Assembly: GCA_024072375.1 (NCBI GenBank)
Contig: CP099617.1
Location: forward strand, 36,001 to 100,000
Direction: 5' to 3'
Length of the DNA stretch: 64,000 nucleotides
DNA from: Sphingomonadaceae bacterium OTU29LAMAA1
GTDB lineage: Bacteria; Pseudomonadota; Alphaproteobacteria; Sphingomonadales; Sphingomonadaceae
Below, one piece after another: positions 8,042 to 16,583 of the stretch. A program made the position numbers and the translations under genes. The notes below the pieces were generated by a model. The model saw only the letters and a program-made list of their open reading frames with translations. It searched no databases and was not told the DNA's origin. The stretch's first letter is position 1, and every line of letters begins with the position of its first letter.

Positions 8042-10543
8042 ATGGCAGACGAACAAGCGCGGCCGCATCCGCATATCTATCTTCGGGATACAGGCACGCG
8101 GCGGGGTTACACAGCCTACCAGGCGGGCGGTGATGGCGGCGGTGGACTGCCGCAGCGCGATCGGGTTGGCCATGCAAATGCCCTAACCCAAGCCCTGACG
8201 GCGGTTGTGCAGCAAGGCGAGACGGTCCTCGCAAACCGGGACGCGAATATCGCTGCTGGAGAAAAAGGCTTCTATGTCGAGTTCACTCTGCCTTCGGGCC
8301 AGGCGGACATCGTCGACAAGCTGGAGAACCGACGGGGCCGCTTTCCGATTGAACTAGTGAACGTGCACCCGGCGGAGGAGGGGCAGGTTTCGGCAACCGT
8401 GTTCGTTCCCGAGGCGCAGAAGGACTATTACCTTAAAAAAGTTGCGGCCTATCGTGACGACGACAATGTCACCTACAAAACACACGACGACGGCTCCGTC
8501 GAAGAGCTTCGCAAGCCAAAAAATCAGCGCCTCATCGCGTCGATCGAAACCGCGCGTTTAGCGGTCGCTCGATCCTTCTACACCGACCAGGCTAACTTGT
8601 TTCCCGCGCCGGGGGGCGAGGCCTGGTGGGAGGTGTGGGTTCGCAAAGGAACAAAGGGGTCGTTCGACAAGGCCGCGCAGGCGCTTGGCATGGTCACACG
8701 CGAGCATACCCTCGAGTTCGCTGAACGTGATGTGGTTATCGCTAAAGGTACGCCTGAGCAGCTCGGACGAGTGATCGCCAACACTGACAGCGTTGCCGAG
8801 CTCCGTCTCGCGCGAGACACGCCCTCGCTTTTTATGGGCATGGATGGTGCTGAGCAACGAACGTGGAGCGCAGATCTAGCAAAGCGGCTCGTGCCGATCG
8901 ATGACGAAGCCCCGGCCGTATGCCTGCTAGATTCCGGTACGACCATCAACCATCCTTTGATCAAACCTTACCTTCTACCTGTTGATCAGCAGGCATTCGA
9001 CGCCGCTTGGAATGCTGAGGATGTCAGTGCACAAGGTCACGGAGGTCACGGTACGCAGATGTCGGGGACATCGCTGTACGGCGACCTTATGGAAGTACTT
9101 GATGGGACCGGGCCGATCGTCGTCCGGCACCGGTTGGAGTCAGTAAAGATCCTGCCGGATCACGGCGCCAATGCCCCGGATTTATATGGTGCAATCACTG
9201 CTCAGGCGATTGCGCGAGCAGAGATTGCTGCGCCAAATCGACCAAGAGCTATCTGTCTAGCGGTTACAAGCCTAGGCGATCACGGTCGCGGCCGACCATC
9301 GGCATGGTCGGCCAAGCTAGATGCGATCACCTTTGGTCGCGACGAGGTGCAACGCTTCATTGCGGTCGCTGCTGGCAATATCCGCGAGGCGATCGTTGCG
9401 GCAGACTATCCAGCACGCAACGATACAATGCCGATCGAAAATCCGGCTCAAGCATGGAATGCGTTGACTGTTGGAGCGTACACTGAGCGCACGCTCATTT
9501 CGGATCCGACTTATGCCGGCTGGAATGCGCTTGGTGCCGCCGGTGACATCATGCCGCGGAGCCGAACCTCCGTCAGCTGGATTCGAGAATGGCCTTTGAA
9601 GCCCGATGTTGTGTTCGAGGGCGGAAACATAGGCCATGATCCAGCGACGGGGCAGGGCGATCATGTTGATGACCTCGCCTTACTGACCACATATCGCACG
9701 ATCGCCGAGCGACCTTTCACGACAACCGGTGACACCAGCGCGGCTACTGCGCTTGCCGCCCGAATGGCGGCACAGATCATGGCGGAAAAGCCAACATTGT
9801 GGCCGGAGACGGTACGCGGTCTCATCGTTCACTCCGCAGAGTGGACCGATGCTATGCGTGCCAATCAGAACACCATTGGCAAGCCTGCTCTTGTGCGTCG
9901 CTACGGCTTTGGCGTTCCTTCCTTAGCGCGTGCTCTCGGCAGCCTCGATCACGATCTAACTATTGTTACCGAAGACGAGATCGTGCCATTCAAGATGAAG
10001 GGTGGAGCAGCGATTACGGACGAGTTGGCAGTCCACCAGCTTCCGTGGCCGAGAGGCGCACTGCTCGCACTTGATCCTGCGACGCTTGTCCAACTGCGAA
10101 TAACCTTGAGCTATTTCATAGAGCCTAACCCTGGTGAGCGGGGATTGTCACGACGTCACGTTTACGCAAGCCATGGATTACGCTTCGACCTAAAGCATGC
10201 GGATGACTCACTAGATACTTTTATTCGACGTAGAACGTCTGAGGCAGGTGCTCGACCTGCAAGGCGCGCGGCGTCGGATGCCGGCTGGACTATCGGTCCT
10301 CAGTTGCGAAATAGAGGATCGTTGCACGCCGATATTTGGGAAGGCACCGCGACGGAGCTTGCCGCTCGTGACGCGATCATCGTCTATCCAACAGGGGGGT
10401 GGTGGAGAGAAAATGTTGCGAAGGGCCATGCGGGGGAGGCGGTACGATATAGCCTGATCGCGAGCATCCGCGCGGCACCAGGAACAGAACTGTACACCGA
10501 GGTTACTGCCCAAGTCGCGCCTGAGGTCGCCATCGAGATCTAG
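8042..10543 (+). CDS. ietS: IetS-like subtilisin-family (S8) serine protease
   Basis: An 833-aa protein with no signal peptide, so it is probably cytoplasmic. A long N-terminal region (1-285) precedes the S8 domain, whose catalytic triad reads Asp297 (LLDSGTTINHP), His336 (GHGGHGTQMSGT) and Ser566 (TTGDTSAATALA), with the oxyanion Asn446 in AVAAGN. The usual GTSMA around Ser is GDTSAA here. A C-terminal region of about 240 residues of beta-rich type follows. Partner of the upstream ATPase (2-nt gap); the arrangement suggests ATPase-gated proteolysis triggered by phage or foreign plasmid. The host target is unknown. Both genes are less GC-rich than the flanking core genome. Confidence 0.87.
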   Translation: MADEQARPHPHIYLRDTGTRRGYTAYQAGGDGGGGLPQRDRVGHANALTQALTAVVQQGETVLANRDANIAAGEKGFYVEFTLPSGQADIVDKLENRRGRFPIELVNVHPAEEGQVSATVFVPEAQKDYYLKKVAAYRDDDNVTYKTHDDGSVEELRKPKNQRLIASIETARLAVARSFYTDQANLFPAPGGEAWWEVWVRKGTKGSFDKAAQALGMVTREHTLEFAERDVVIAKGTPEQLGRVIANTDSVAELRLARDTPSLFMGMDGAEQRTWSADLAKRLVPIDDEAPAVCLLDSGTTINHPLIKPYLLPVDQQAFDAAWNAEDVSAQGHGGHGTQMSGTSLYGDLMEVLDGTGPIVVRHRLESVKILPDHGANAPDLYGAITAQAIARAEIAAPNRPRAICLAVTSLGDHGRGRPSAWSAKLDAITFGRDEVQRFIAVAAGNIREAIVAADYPARNDTMPIENPAQAWNALTVGAYTERTLISDPTYAGWNALGAAGDIMPRSRTSVSWIREWPLKPDVVFEGGNIGHDPATGQGDHVDDLALLTTYRTIAERPFTTTGDTSAATALAARMAAQIMAEKPTLWPETVRGLIVHSAEWTDAMRANQNTIGKPALVRRYGFGVPSLARALGSLDHDLTIVTEDEIVPFKMKGGAAITDELAVHQLPWPRGALLALDPATLVQLRITLSYFIEPNPGERGLSRRHVYASHGLRFDLKHADDSLDTFIRRRTSEAGARPARRAASDAGWTIGPQLRNRGSLHADIWEGTATELAARDAIIVYPTGGWWRENVAKGHAGEAVRYSLIASIRAAPGTELYTEVTAQVAPEVAIEI

Positions 10544-10557
10544 CGGCGACGCTAGAT
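10538..10557 (+). terminator. Hairpin overlapping the ietS stop codon
   Basis: Perfect 8-bp stem ATCTAGCG/CGCTAGAT with a GCGA tetraloop; the TAG stop of ietS lies in the left arm. There is no following U-run, so it may be an mRNA-stabilising or weak termination structure. Confidence 0.4.
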
Positions 10558-10686
10558 GCAGCGGCGCGCAAACATAGCGGCCGCTCGCAATCAAGATTTC
10601 GTGCTTACATTATCCGTTGCGGGTGGATACCAACGGCGGGTTCCGCTTTTGCGTTTGGCTGTCCCATTTCTCCGTTTCCACAGGGC

Positions 10687-10725
10687 CATTTCGGGAAAGA
10701 GCAATCGGGAACACATTTCGGGAAA
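10687..10725. repeat. Two direct copies of a 12-bp sequence downstream of ietS
   Basis: CATTTCGGGAAA occurs at 10,687-10,698 and 10,714-10,725 (27-bp period); each contains the palindrome TTTCGGGAAA with one mismatch. The 288 bases between ietS and the next pseudogene otherwise show nothing recognisable. It could be a protein-binding or recombination site, or chance. Confidence 0.35.
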
Positions 10726-10831
10726 CGGCTGCTTCCATGCCAACCAGCGGACCCTGCAAACGTCAGCCGTCCCAACCATCCTTCCTAATCGGGAATGTCG
10801 GATCGGCCGCTCCCGGCGCAGTCTCAGACGC

Positions 10832-11227
10832 TCATGCACCTAGTGCTGATGGTCCTCGTTGAGGCCAAACGAACGGAAGTGAGCCAAGCACAAACCCGAG
10901 AAATGTCGCCTGGAGCGGCACGGCCAAGCCGAATGCGGGAATCTTCAAAACGACCAAGGCATAGGTGTTAGCTATCACGTCAGTAAGCATGACTGCTGCC
11001 GCCAAAAGCAGGCCACACCGCCTAAGTCGCGATAAAAGCAATGTGATCGTAAGTAGGTCTAAAAGTACCAATCACGTCCAGAAAGCCTCAAGTAGTGGTG
11101 GTCCCCAACTATAAGGCCGCCAACCATATGCCATAAAATCGCGCGCATGGTTGAACGCGCCTATTCCGAAGCAGGCTGAATAAAGCCCAAGTACGATCCG
11201 AGAGCGGACGGCAGGGTACAGTTCCAT
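10832..11227 (-). pseudogene. Small integral membrane protein interrupted by an in-frame TGA
   Basis: Reading the minus strand from ATG 11227 gives MELYPAVRSRIVLGLYSACF, then a continuous membrane-protein-like sequence up to ...PLLEAFWT, a TGA at 11,074-11,072, and in the same frame LVLLDLLTITLLLSRLRRCG through four hydrophobic segments to the stop at 10,832. The two halves join without frame change into a 131-codon, four-helix protein, so a single nonsense mutation (or base error) is the simplest explanation. A TTG directly after the TGA could in principle restart the 79-residue distal part, but no ribosome site is visible. I do not know the family's function. Confidence 0.7.
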
Positions 11228-11409
11228 GGGAAGCACGGTATATATTTAGTCGGCGGCTTGCCAAGCGGCGTGGATAAAATCGGCTGGTCAGCAGCCAAGA
11301 CAGACCCGATCATTCCGATATTCGATCCTCGTGAGAACGCCTCGGCTGTCTCGCTGGCCGTTCCCAAGTGGCATTGTACGTCCCGTATCTACGGAAGTAG
11401 GGCTATCTT

Positions 11410-12159
11410 ATGATCAAACGAACCGGCTGCACGTCGGCGGAGGCGCTGTCGATCGCCAAAGCTGTCTTTCACACCCGCTATGCCGGTGCGGCCTTCGCCT
11501 ATGCGGCAGGGTCAATCATGCGCGGGGAAGGCACTTACCTCTCCGACATAGACTTGGTTGTCGTCTTCGATCACCTCGAGGCAGCGCGCCGCGAGTCCTT
11601 CACCGTCGATAGCGTGCCGATCGAGGCGTTTGTTCACGACCCTGAGACGCTGGCCTGGTTCGTCAACGAGGACGTGGCGCGGGGCCGCCCCAGCATCCTG
11701 AATATGTTCGTGGAGGGTAAGATAGTCGGTCCGGGTCAGGGGGCGGCTGAAGCCCTGCGCGATGAAGTGGCGGCTCGGTTGAGGAACGGACCGCTGCCGT
11801 TTTCGACCATCTCATTGAACGGGCTGCGTTATGAAATCACGGACGCGGTGGATGATCTACGCGGCGATCGAACTGCGGAAGAGGTGTTGGCGATAGGAGC
11901 CATGCTCCATCCAAAGCTCGTGGAACTCGCCCTGCGGGGTCGGGGTCACTGGAACGGGACAGGCAAATGGGCTCCGCGACTTCTGACGAACATCGATGCC
12001 GATCTAGCGGTCCGGTTCGACAGTGCCTTTCGCACCCTGTTCACTAGGGGCGAGGGTGGCCTTGTAATCGCGCTAGCAGAAGCAGAATTAGCTCCACATG
12101 GCGGCGCTCTCTTTGATGGCGATTGTCGGGATGCACCTGCATCATGGCGGGTCGCTTAA
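11410..12159 (+). CDS. Nucleotidyltransferase-fold protein
   Basis: A 249-aa protein whose N-terminal half carries the polymerase-beta nucleotidyltransferase signature: AGS (about residues 33-35), then a D-I-D pair in TYLSDIDLVVVF (about 42-53). A third acidic position may be Glu72 in VPIEAF. The C-terminal half (about 120-249) is predicted mostly helical, as in kanamycin- or lincosamide-type nucleotidyltransferases. The substrate cannot be read from the sequence; it may modify a small molecule, a tRNA or a protein. It stands alone between two broken genes in the island. No strong ribosome site precedes ATG 11410. Confidence 0.7.
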   Translation: MIKRTGCTSAEALSIAKAVFHTRYAGAAFAYAAGSIMRGEGTYLSDIDLVVVFDHLEAARRESFTVDSVPIEAFVHDPETLAWFVNEDVARGRPSILNMFVEGKIVGPGQGAAEALRDEVAARLRNGPLPFSTISLNGLRYEITDAVDDLRGDRTAEEVLAIGAMLHPKLVELALRGRGHWNGTGKWAPRLLTNIDADLAVRFDSAFRTLFTRGEGGLVIALAEAELAPHGGALFDGDCRDAPASWRVA

Positions 12160-12221
12160 GAGAACCACTTTCCCAAAATTCGTTCCCAATTGAGAAGCCT
12201 GTGTCCTAGGTTCATGCCCGG

Positions 12222-12911
12222 TCACTCCCTCGGATGGCGCAGAGCTTTAACGAGAAGCGAAAATGCAGCCGTGGGCTGTCGCCGGCTTGGATAATAAAGA
12301 TGGTAGCCTGCAAATGCAGGGCACCAATCTTTTAACACTGGAACGAGCTGTCCAGCAGCCAATGCCGGACGAACATAGTCTTCCATGACGAAGGCAAGGC
12401 AATACCCATCGATCGCAGCCTGAACGATGATATCTTCGTCGTTGAAGGCGAGTTGCCCATCGACGCGGACGCGCATGTCACGACCGTCCTTTTCGAATTC
12501 CCAAGCGTAAAAACCACCCACGGTCGTCGTGCGCTGGTTGATGCATCGGTGCTGCGCGAGGTCTTGTGGCACGGCAGGAGGCTGATGCCGATCGAGGTAG
12601 GACGGTGCGCCAACGACTACCATGCGCACGTCCGGACCAATCGGCACGGCGATCATGTCCTTGGCAACCGCTTCTCCTAGCCGGACGCCGGCATCGAAGC
12701 GGTCGGAAACGACGTCGGCTAAGCCGTTATCCAGACTAAGTTCGAGATGGACGTCGGGATAGTCACGCAGCATCGGGCGCAACTTCGGCCATAACAGGGT
12801 GGTGGCCGCATGCTTGGACGTCGTGATCCGGATCGTGCCGGTAGGTATCGCGCGCATCTCGGTCAGCGCGCTAATCTCGGCCTCCACCTCCGCCAGTGCC
12901 GGGGTAAGTTT
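12222..12911 (-). pseudogene. LysR-family regulator lacking its DNA-binding domain
   Basis: The last 229 residues of the open frame form a normal LysR effector-binding domain, beginning LTPALAEVEAEISALTEMRA and continuing through GTIRITTSKHAATTLLWPKL to RHPRE. The roughly 70-residue helix-turn-helix part and linker that should precede it are absent. Upstream of about 12,911 the frame stays open only because it is antisense to the cupin-like gene, and its sequence is not LysR-like. The gene was therefore cut at its 5' end by a rearrangement near 12,912-12,935. It is unlikely to function as a regulator. Confidence 0.8.
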
Positions 12912-12944
12912 CCCGACGGCACGCGGATCGTCAGCGTCGAGCGC

Positions 12945-13319
12945 ATGTCGCGGGCGTTCACCAAATATCATCTCGATGACGGACGTGCGCTGCACCGGTT
13001 CAAGATGGAAGAGCCACACGCGACGCCGCATGACCACCCCTGGAGCTTCGACACCGAGATCCTTGATGGCGGGTATGTCGAAGAGGTGTTCAATCTGGAT
13101 CCGAGCGGCGGTTGGCGCAGTGAATTGGTTCACCGGCCCCCTGGCGAAACCTACCACGTCGATGCCGCGCACATTCACCGCATCGTCGAGCTGTCAACCG
13201 GCGAGTGCTGGACTCTCGTTCGGGCTGGTCTCCACACTCGGGAAACCCGGTTCTGGCGGTTCGGAGATATGGTTCAGTCTCGGGCCTGGCATGAGCGACG
13301 GTGGACGCGCTTCGGATAA
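12945..13319 (+). CDS. Cupin-like small protein, possibly 5'-truncated
   Basis: The 124-aa frame MSRAFTKYHLDDGRALHRF has a strongly coherent sequence with HATPHDHPWSF and a later VDAAHIHRI, a His-rich pattern like a cupin-type metal pocket, and conserved Trp/Gly turns. The frame is open further upstream, and the residues just before the ATG (GTRIVSVER) fit the same protein, so the native start may have been lost at the junction with the LysR remnant around 12,912-12,935. No ribosome site is evident before 12,945. Function unknown; expression doubtful. Confidence 0.6.
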   Translation: MSRAFTKYHLDDGRALHRFKMEEPHATPHDHPWSFDTEILDGGYVEEVFNLDPSGGWRSELVHRPPGETYHVDAAHIHRIVELSTGECWTLVRAGLHTRETRFWRFGDMVQSRAWHERRWTRFG

Positions 13320-13542
13320 GCCGTCACGGGCCGTCGAACCGCAATGTTCAAGTCGGTATTCGTCGCGGAAGGACATCGCTTGCGCGCCGCGATTCTCGGA
13401 TACGGCTCCCGGGAACGAAGCCGTTCTTCGGATTGGGCTTGTTTGAGCGCTGACGAATTTTAGCGGCTAAAAACTGAGTTCGGCGGAGTCCGCGGTCGCA
13501 ACGGCATTAGCGGATTGTATCGGTTAGATAATCGATGCGAAT

Positions 13543-14148
13543 TTACCGTTCATTCCATCCCTGTGATCCGAAATTAAACGAAAGTCTTTGTACGTTACTT
13601 ATTGGGGGCGGAGCGCCCTTTTTCCAAAAAAATTCCATTTTCTGTTTGTCGTCCAAATGGTTGTCATTGATGACAGCGCGGACGGCTTGGATAAATTGAC
13701 CATGACTAAAAACGTATACCAGCGCGTCGGGCGGTAAGGTCGAAAGCCTTCCAAGCGCCGTTTCGGCGCGGCGAAGCAGCGTTGCAAAACTTTCTGCACC
13801 TTCTCCATCGCAATACGTCGGGTCGGCGGCGCTCCAGAAGCGCTCCAAATAAGGCATCCTCGTAGAGCTGAGGGTTCCGTTCCATTGAGAAGGTTGAAGG
13901 TAAGTGAATTCTTCGATCGGCCAAACTTCAACTGGAACGCCGTGGAACCGCTCGATCGTAGGTGCTGCCGTCTGCTGAGTGCGAAGGTATGGCGAAGTGA
14001 CTATCAGCGACGGTGTTTCATCCCACACCGCGGCAACATCACGGGCCTGCTGCCAACCAAGGTCGGTGAGCTCGATCAAGGAAAGGTCGTCGCTTGGCAT
14101 TCCGGCATTTCCGGTGCTCTGACCATGCCGCACAAATGTCGCTCGCAC
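13543..14148 (-). CDS. Histidine phosphatase (phosphoglycerate-mutase-like) protein
   Basis: A 201-aa branch-1 histidine phosphatase. The catalytic RHGQS motif is at residues 7-11 (FVRHGQSTGNAG), and the second catalytic His lies in VFSHGQFIQAV (about residue 150). SPYLRTQQTA supplies the conserved Arg, and a Glu-containing insert follows. Cytoplasmic, no signal peptide. The substrate is unknown; family members hydrolyse phosphosugars, nucleotides or phosphoproteins. It is lower in GC than core genes and isolated among island debris, so it is probably an independent cargo gene. Confidence 0.82.
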   Translation of the reverse strand: MRATFVRHGQSTGNAGMPSDDLSLIELTDLGWQQARDVAAVWDETPSLIVTSPYLRTQQTAAPTIERFHGVPVEVWPIEEFTYLQPSQWNGTLSSTRMPYLERFWSAADPTYCDGEGAESFATLLRRAETALGRLSTLPPDALVYVFSHGQFIQAVRAVINDNHLDDKQKMEFFWKKGAPPPISNVQRLSFNFGSQGWNER

Positions 14149-14427
14149 GTGAAAATATGCCCTCTGCAGATGAAGTCATATTCATACAGGGCATCGGGCC
14201 GTTGCCCATAGTGTCTGTTTCTGCGATCTACGATGTGCGGCACGGTCAATCCCGTCCGTGGGGCGTCGTAACCCCGTTGAAGGCGTAGTCCGGTCGAGTT
14301 TCTCGGCCGGGTGGCTGCCGCGTATGTCCAAGGCTCCGCTCAAAGGCGGCAGCGCCTTGTGCTACGCGCGGGGTTACGAACACCCGGCTTCGGACCGGGG
14401 CCTCTGTATGTGCAGGAGGCGCGTTTG

Positions 14428-14685
14428 TTGAAATTGCCAAATAGCGAAGTTGACTTTGATGCTGTCGCGAGTCGCCTGTCGGCGATGCTTGGAGTGCTAG
14501 AAGTGGAGTTCGGCCTCAATCGATTTGAGGGCGCCATGGCTGCCATGCTCGTAGGCGCGAGCGACGTAGGACTCGCTGAGGTCAAGATCATGCAGAAGGT
14601 TCTTCGGGATTATGCGGCGATCGCTTCAGCCGCCGAACGAGATGCAAAAAAGCGAGGACGGGAGACCGTGTCTTGCGCCGCGTAA
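14428..14685 (+). CDS. Hypothetical 85-aa helical protein
   Basis: The frame is predicted nearly all helical (VDFDAVASRLSAMLGVLEVE and a Lys/Arg-rich C-terminus). The second of two adjacent TTG codons, at 14428, is chosen because AGGAGG stands 8 nt upstream (14,414-14,419); the longer frame from 14,311 contains low-complexity sequence. I do not recognise the family. It converges on tniQ, ending 6 bases from it, and may be a passenger gene of the element. Confidence 0.55.
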   Translation: MKLPNSEVDFDAVASRLSAMLGVLEVEFGLNRFEGAMAAMLVGASDVGLAEVKIMQKVLRDYAAIASAAERDAKKRGRETVSCAA

Positions 14686-14691
14686 AGCTGG

Positions 14692-15675
14692 CTAAGGTAG
14701 GATCGGGGCAAGATAAGTAGCGACGGGATCGGCATATTTGAAAGGGATATGCCTTTGATCGCCGCGCATAGCCCAGCTTTTCCACATCCCGGCCTCGGCG
14801 CAAAGGCCTATGAAATTGAACGGCCATCCCTCTAACAAACACGCTCCGATCGCGATCATGCGATGCCTGTCGGACGTTGAAAGATTCTCGAATGCCGCGC
14901 TTTTCATCGAACGAGTCGGGGGCGAGGGGTCGCCGCCCGAGTGGCGGGTTACAGTTTCCCTCAGCTGCGCTGAGCGTGGATTCGATGACACGATACTGAA
15001 GACCTGCCTTAGCAGGTCGAAATACGCCAAGGGATGAAGGTCGCGAAGCGGCGGTGGTAGCGTTCCGGTGCCATAAGCCACGGCACGCATAGTGTGTTCG
15101 AGCTGGAGCGCTCTGGAATCTCCGAAAGTGACCGGCGATTTCCGGCGATCAAACCCGCACTGGTGGCACTCAGGATCAACGCCGCGATGGGGCACGGCAG
15201 GCTCCCCGCAACAAGTGCATCGATCGTGAAGCATTACCCCGTGTTTCGAACAAGAGGTTGAAAATGCTAGGCGCCAGTCTAACCGATAGTAGGGGTGGGT
15301 ATCCTCCCTCAGGCAGACAGGGCACCATTGCTGACCGCCCAATCGCCGGGTTCGATGATATACCCCAAGTGGCAACACCCAACGGGTCGCGACCTTGACG
15401 CGCACGTGCTCAAACACGATGCCTTCGAATGCGCGAAGCGTCGTTTTTTCCAGAAGGGCTATATTCCGTCCTGTTCGCGAGGCGAGCGACAAGAGCACCT
15501 CGGCAGGGGCGATGGCATCGGTGTCTCTGTTCCAAAGTTGCCGACCCGGCCACAGCAAATGGCAAAATGTCTGAATCTTCCCGCTGTTTCCTAGCGCTAA
15601 GCGCCGTAACCACGACGAGAATAGCTCGTTTGGCTTCGGGCTTGGTCGCCAGGGGAGGAGCTCGGTTGCGGTCAA
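14692..15675 (-). CDS. tniQ: TniQ-family transposition target-selection protein
   Basis: A 327-aa TniQ protein. The N-terminal part (LPWRPSPKPNELFSSWLRRLA) is the typical TniQ opening. Zinc-binding cysteines follow: WCPVCLRED (about 118-126), CSKHG with CTCCGEP (about 143-160) and CHQCGF (about 171-176). A less conserved helical C-terminus completes it. TniQ/TnsD proteins recruit the ATPase-transposase complex to a target, here plausibly comM. The gene follows tniB with a 4-nt overlap. The normal size suggests it is intact. Confidence 0.88.
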   Translation of the reverse strand: MTATELLPWRPSPKPNELFSSWLRRLALGNSGKIQTFCHLLWPGRQLWNRDTDAIAPAEVLLSLASRTGRNIALLEKTTLRAFEGIVFEHVRVKVATRWVLPLGVYHRTRRLGGQQWCPVCLREDTHPYYRLDWRLAFSTSCSKHGVMLHDRCTCCGEPAVPHRGVDPECHQCGFDRRKSPVTFGDSRALQLEHTMRAVAYGTGTLPPPLRDLHPLAYFDLLRQVFSIVSSNPRSAQLRETVTRHSGGDPSPPTRSMKSAAFENLSTSDRHRMIAIGACLLEGWPFNFIGLCAEAGMWKSWAMRGDQRHIPFKYADPVATYLAPILP

Positions 15676-16583
15676 CCGCGATGGCCTAAAACAGCTTCAG
15701 CCGCTCGCCGTCTGTTCTCGGGGGCAACCCATCCCAGACCATCCAACAGATTAGTGTCGATACGCTCCGCTCCTGACCGTATCGCTGTCTCAGCGGCTTC
15801 TCTAATTAGGCGAACGATCTCGCCGATCGTTCCCCCGGAAAGGCCTAAGATACGCTCTATCATCTCTGTTTCCGACAAGCTCGATTGTCGTCGTAGTGGT
15901 AATGTGGACTCGATCGTGTTCAGGAGCACTTTACAGGCTTTGTCGTTTTTCCATATCGGAAGTGGCCAGTGTTCAAAGCGGTTGGTGAGTTGCTCGTCGG
16001 ATTGCAGTGCTCTCAATGCGGATGCTAGGCCACATCCTATAATGTGTATTTCAAGTTCGTTTGAGATATAGCGAAGAAGATTTAGGAAATATCTTTGCTG
16101 TTCAATCCTGCCGCCATGTATATTATGTAGCTCATCTATAATAAGGACTTTAAGTCCGACAATCTTGCATATTTTTAGTGTTTGGGCCTGAACGTGGCTA
16201 AGGACCGCTGTCCGCTGGATCGGGACATGAAGTTTCTCGAGAATGGCGAGGTAGAATTGTCGAGCGTCGGGGGTCGGCGGCATCTGAATGTAAATTACGG
16301 GGCAGATCACCGCATCCGCATCTTCGTCATGGACTGGCAAATTTGCGTCGGTGAACCGGCGCACGAGCATGGTTTTTCCATTGTTTGTAGCGCCCGCAAT
16401 AAGCATACTTGCAGGCCGATGCGATCTAGGGCTGTGCAGAAGGGCATTCATGCGGATCAAGATGCGCTTCGCTGTCCCATAGGACACGAACGGCTCTCGA
16501 GAGAGCGAGCCGACCCGCTCATCGTCAGAACTGTTTAAAAGCTCCTTAGCGGTCGCAGTGAGTTCGCGGGCCCGATCGATCAT
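15672..16583 (-). CDS. tniB: TniB-type AAA+ transposition ATPase
   Basis: A 303-aa ATPase of the TniB/TnsC class that couples target recognition to the TniA transposase. Walker A is GATNNGKT (64-71) and Walker B is VLIIDELHN (146-154, D150/E151). The middle of the gene is conspicuously A/T-rich compared with the genome background (around 16,070-16,180). The start overlaps the tniA stop by 4 nt, and the stop overlaps tniQ by 4 nt, so the three genes form one operon in the order tniA-tniB-tniQ. Confidence 0.9.
   Translation of the reverse strand: MIDRARELTATAKELLNSSDDERVGSLSREPFVSYGTAKRILIRMNALLHSPRSHRPASMLIAGATNNGKTMLVRRFTDANLPVHDEDADAVICPVIYIQMPPTPDARQFYLAILEKLHVPIQRTAVLSHVQAQTLKICKIVGLKVLIIDELHNIHGGRIEQQRYFLNLLRYISNELEIHIIGCGLASALRALQSDEQLTNRFEHWPLPIWKNDKACKVLLNTIESTLPLRRQSSLSETEMIERILGLSGGTIGEIVRLIREAAETAIRSGAERIDTNLLDGLGWVAPENRRRAAEAVLGHRG

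Noticed and set aside
11072..11074. TGA read as selenocysteine in the membrane protein
   Set aside because: The flanking residues give no selenoprotein family, and I see no SECIS-like hairpin; a nonsense mutation is simpler.
11161..11367. Minus-strand open frame of 68 codons before the nucleotidyltransferase gene
   Set aside because: It overlaps the membrane-protein pseudogene in another frame and looks like random sequence.
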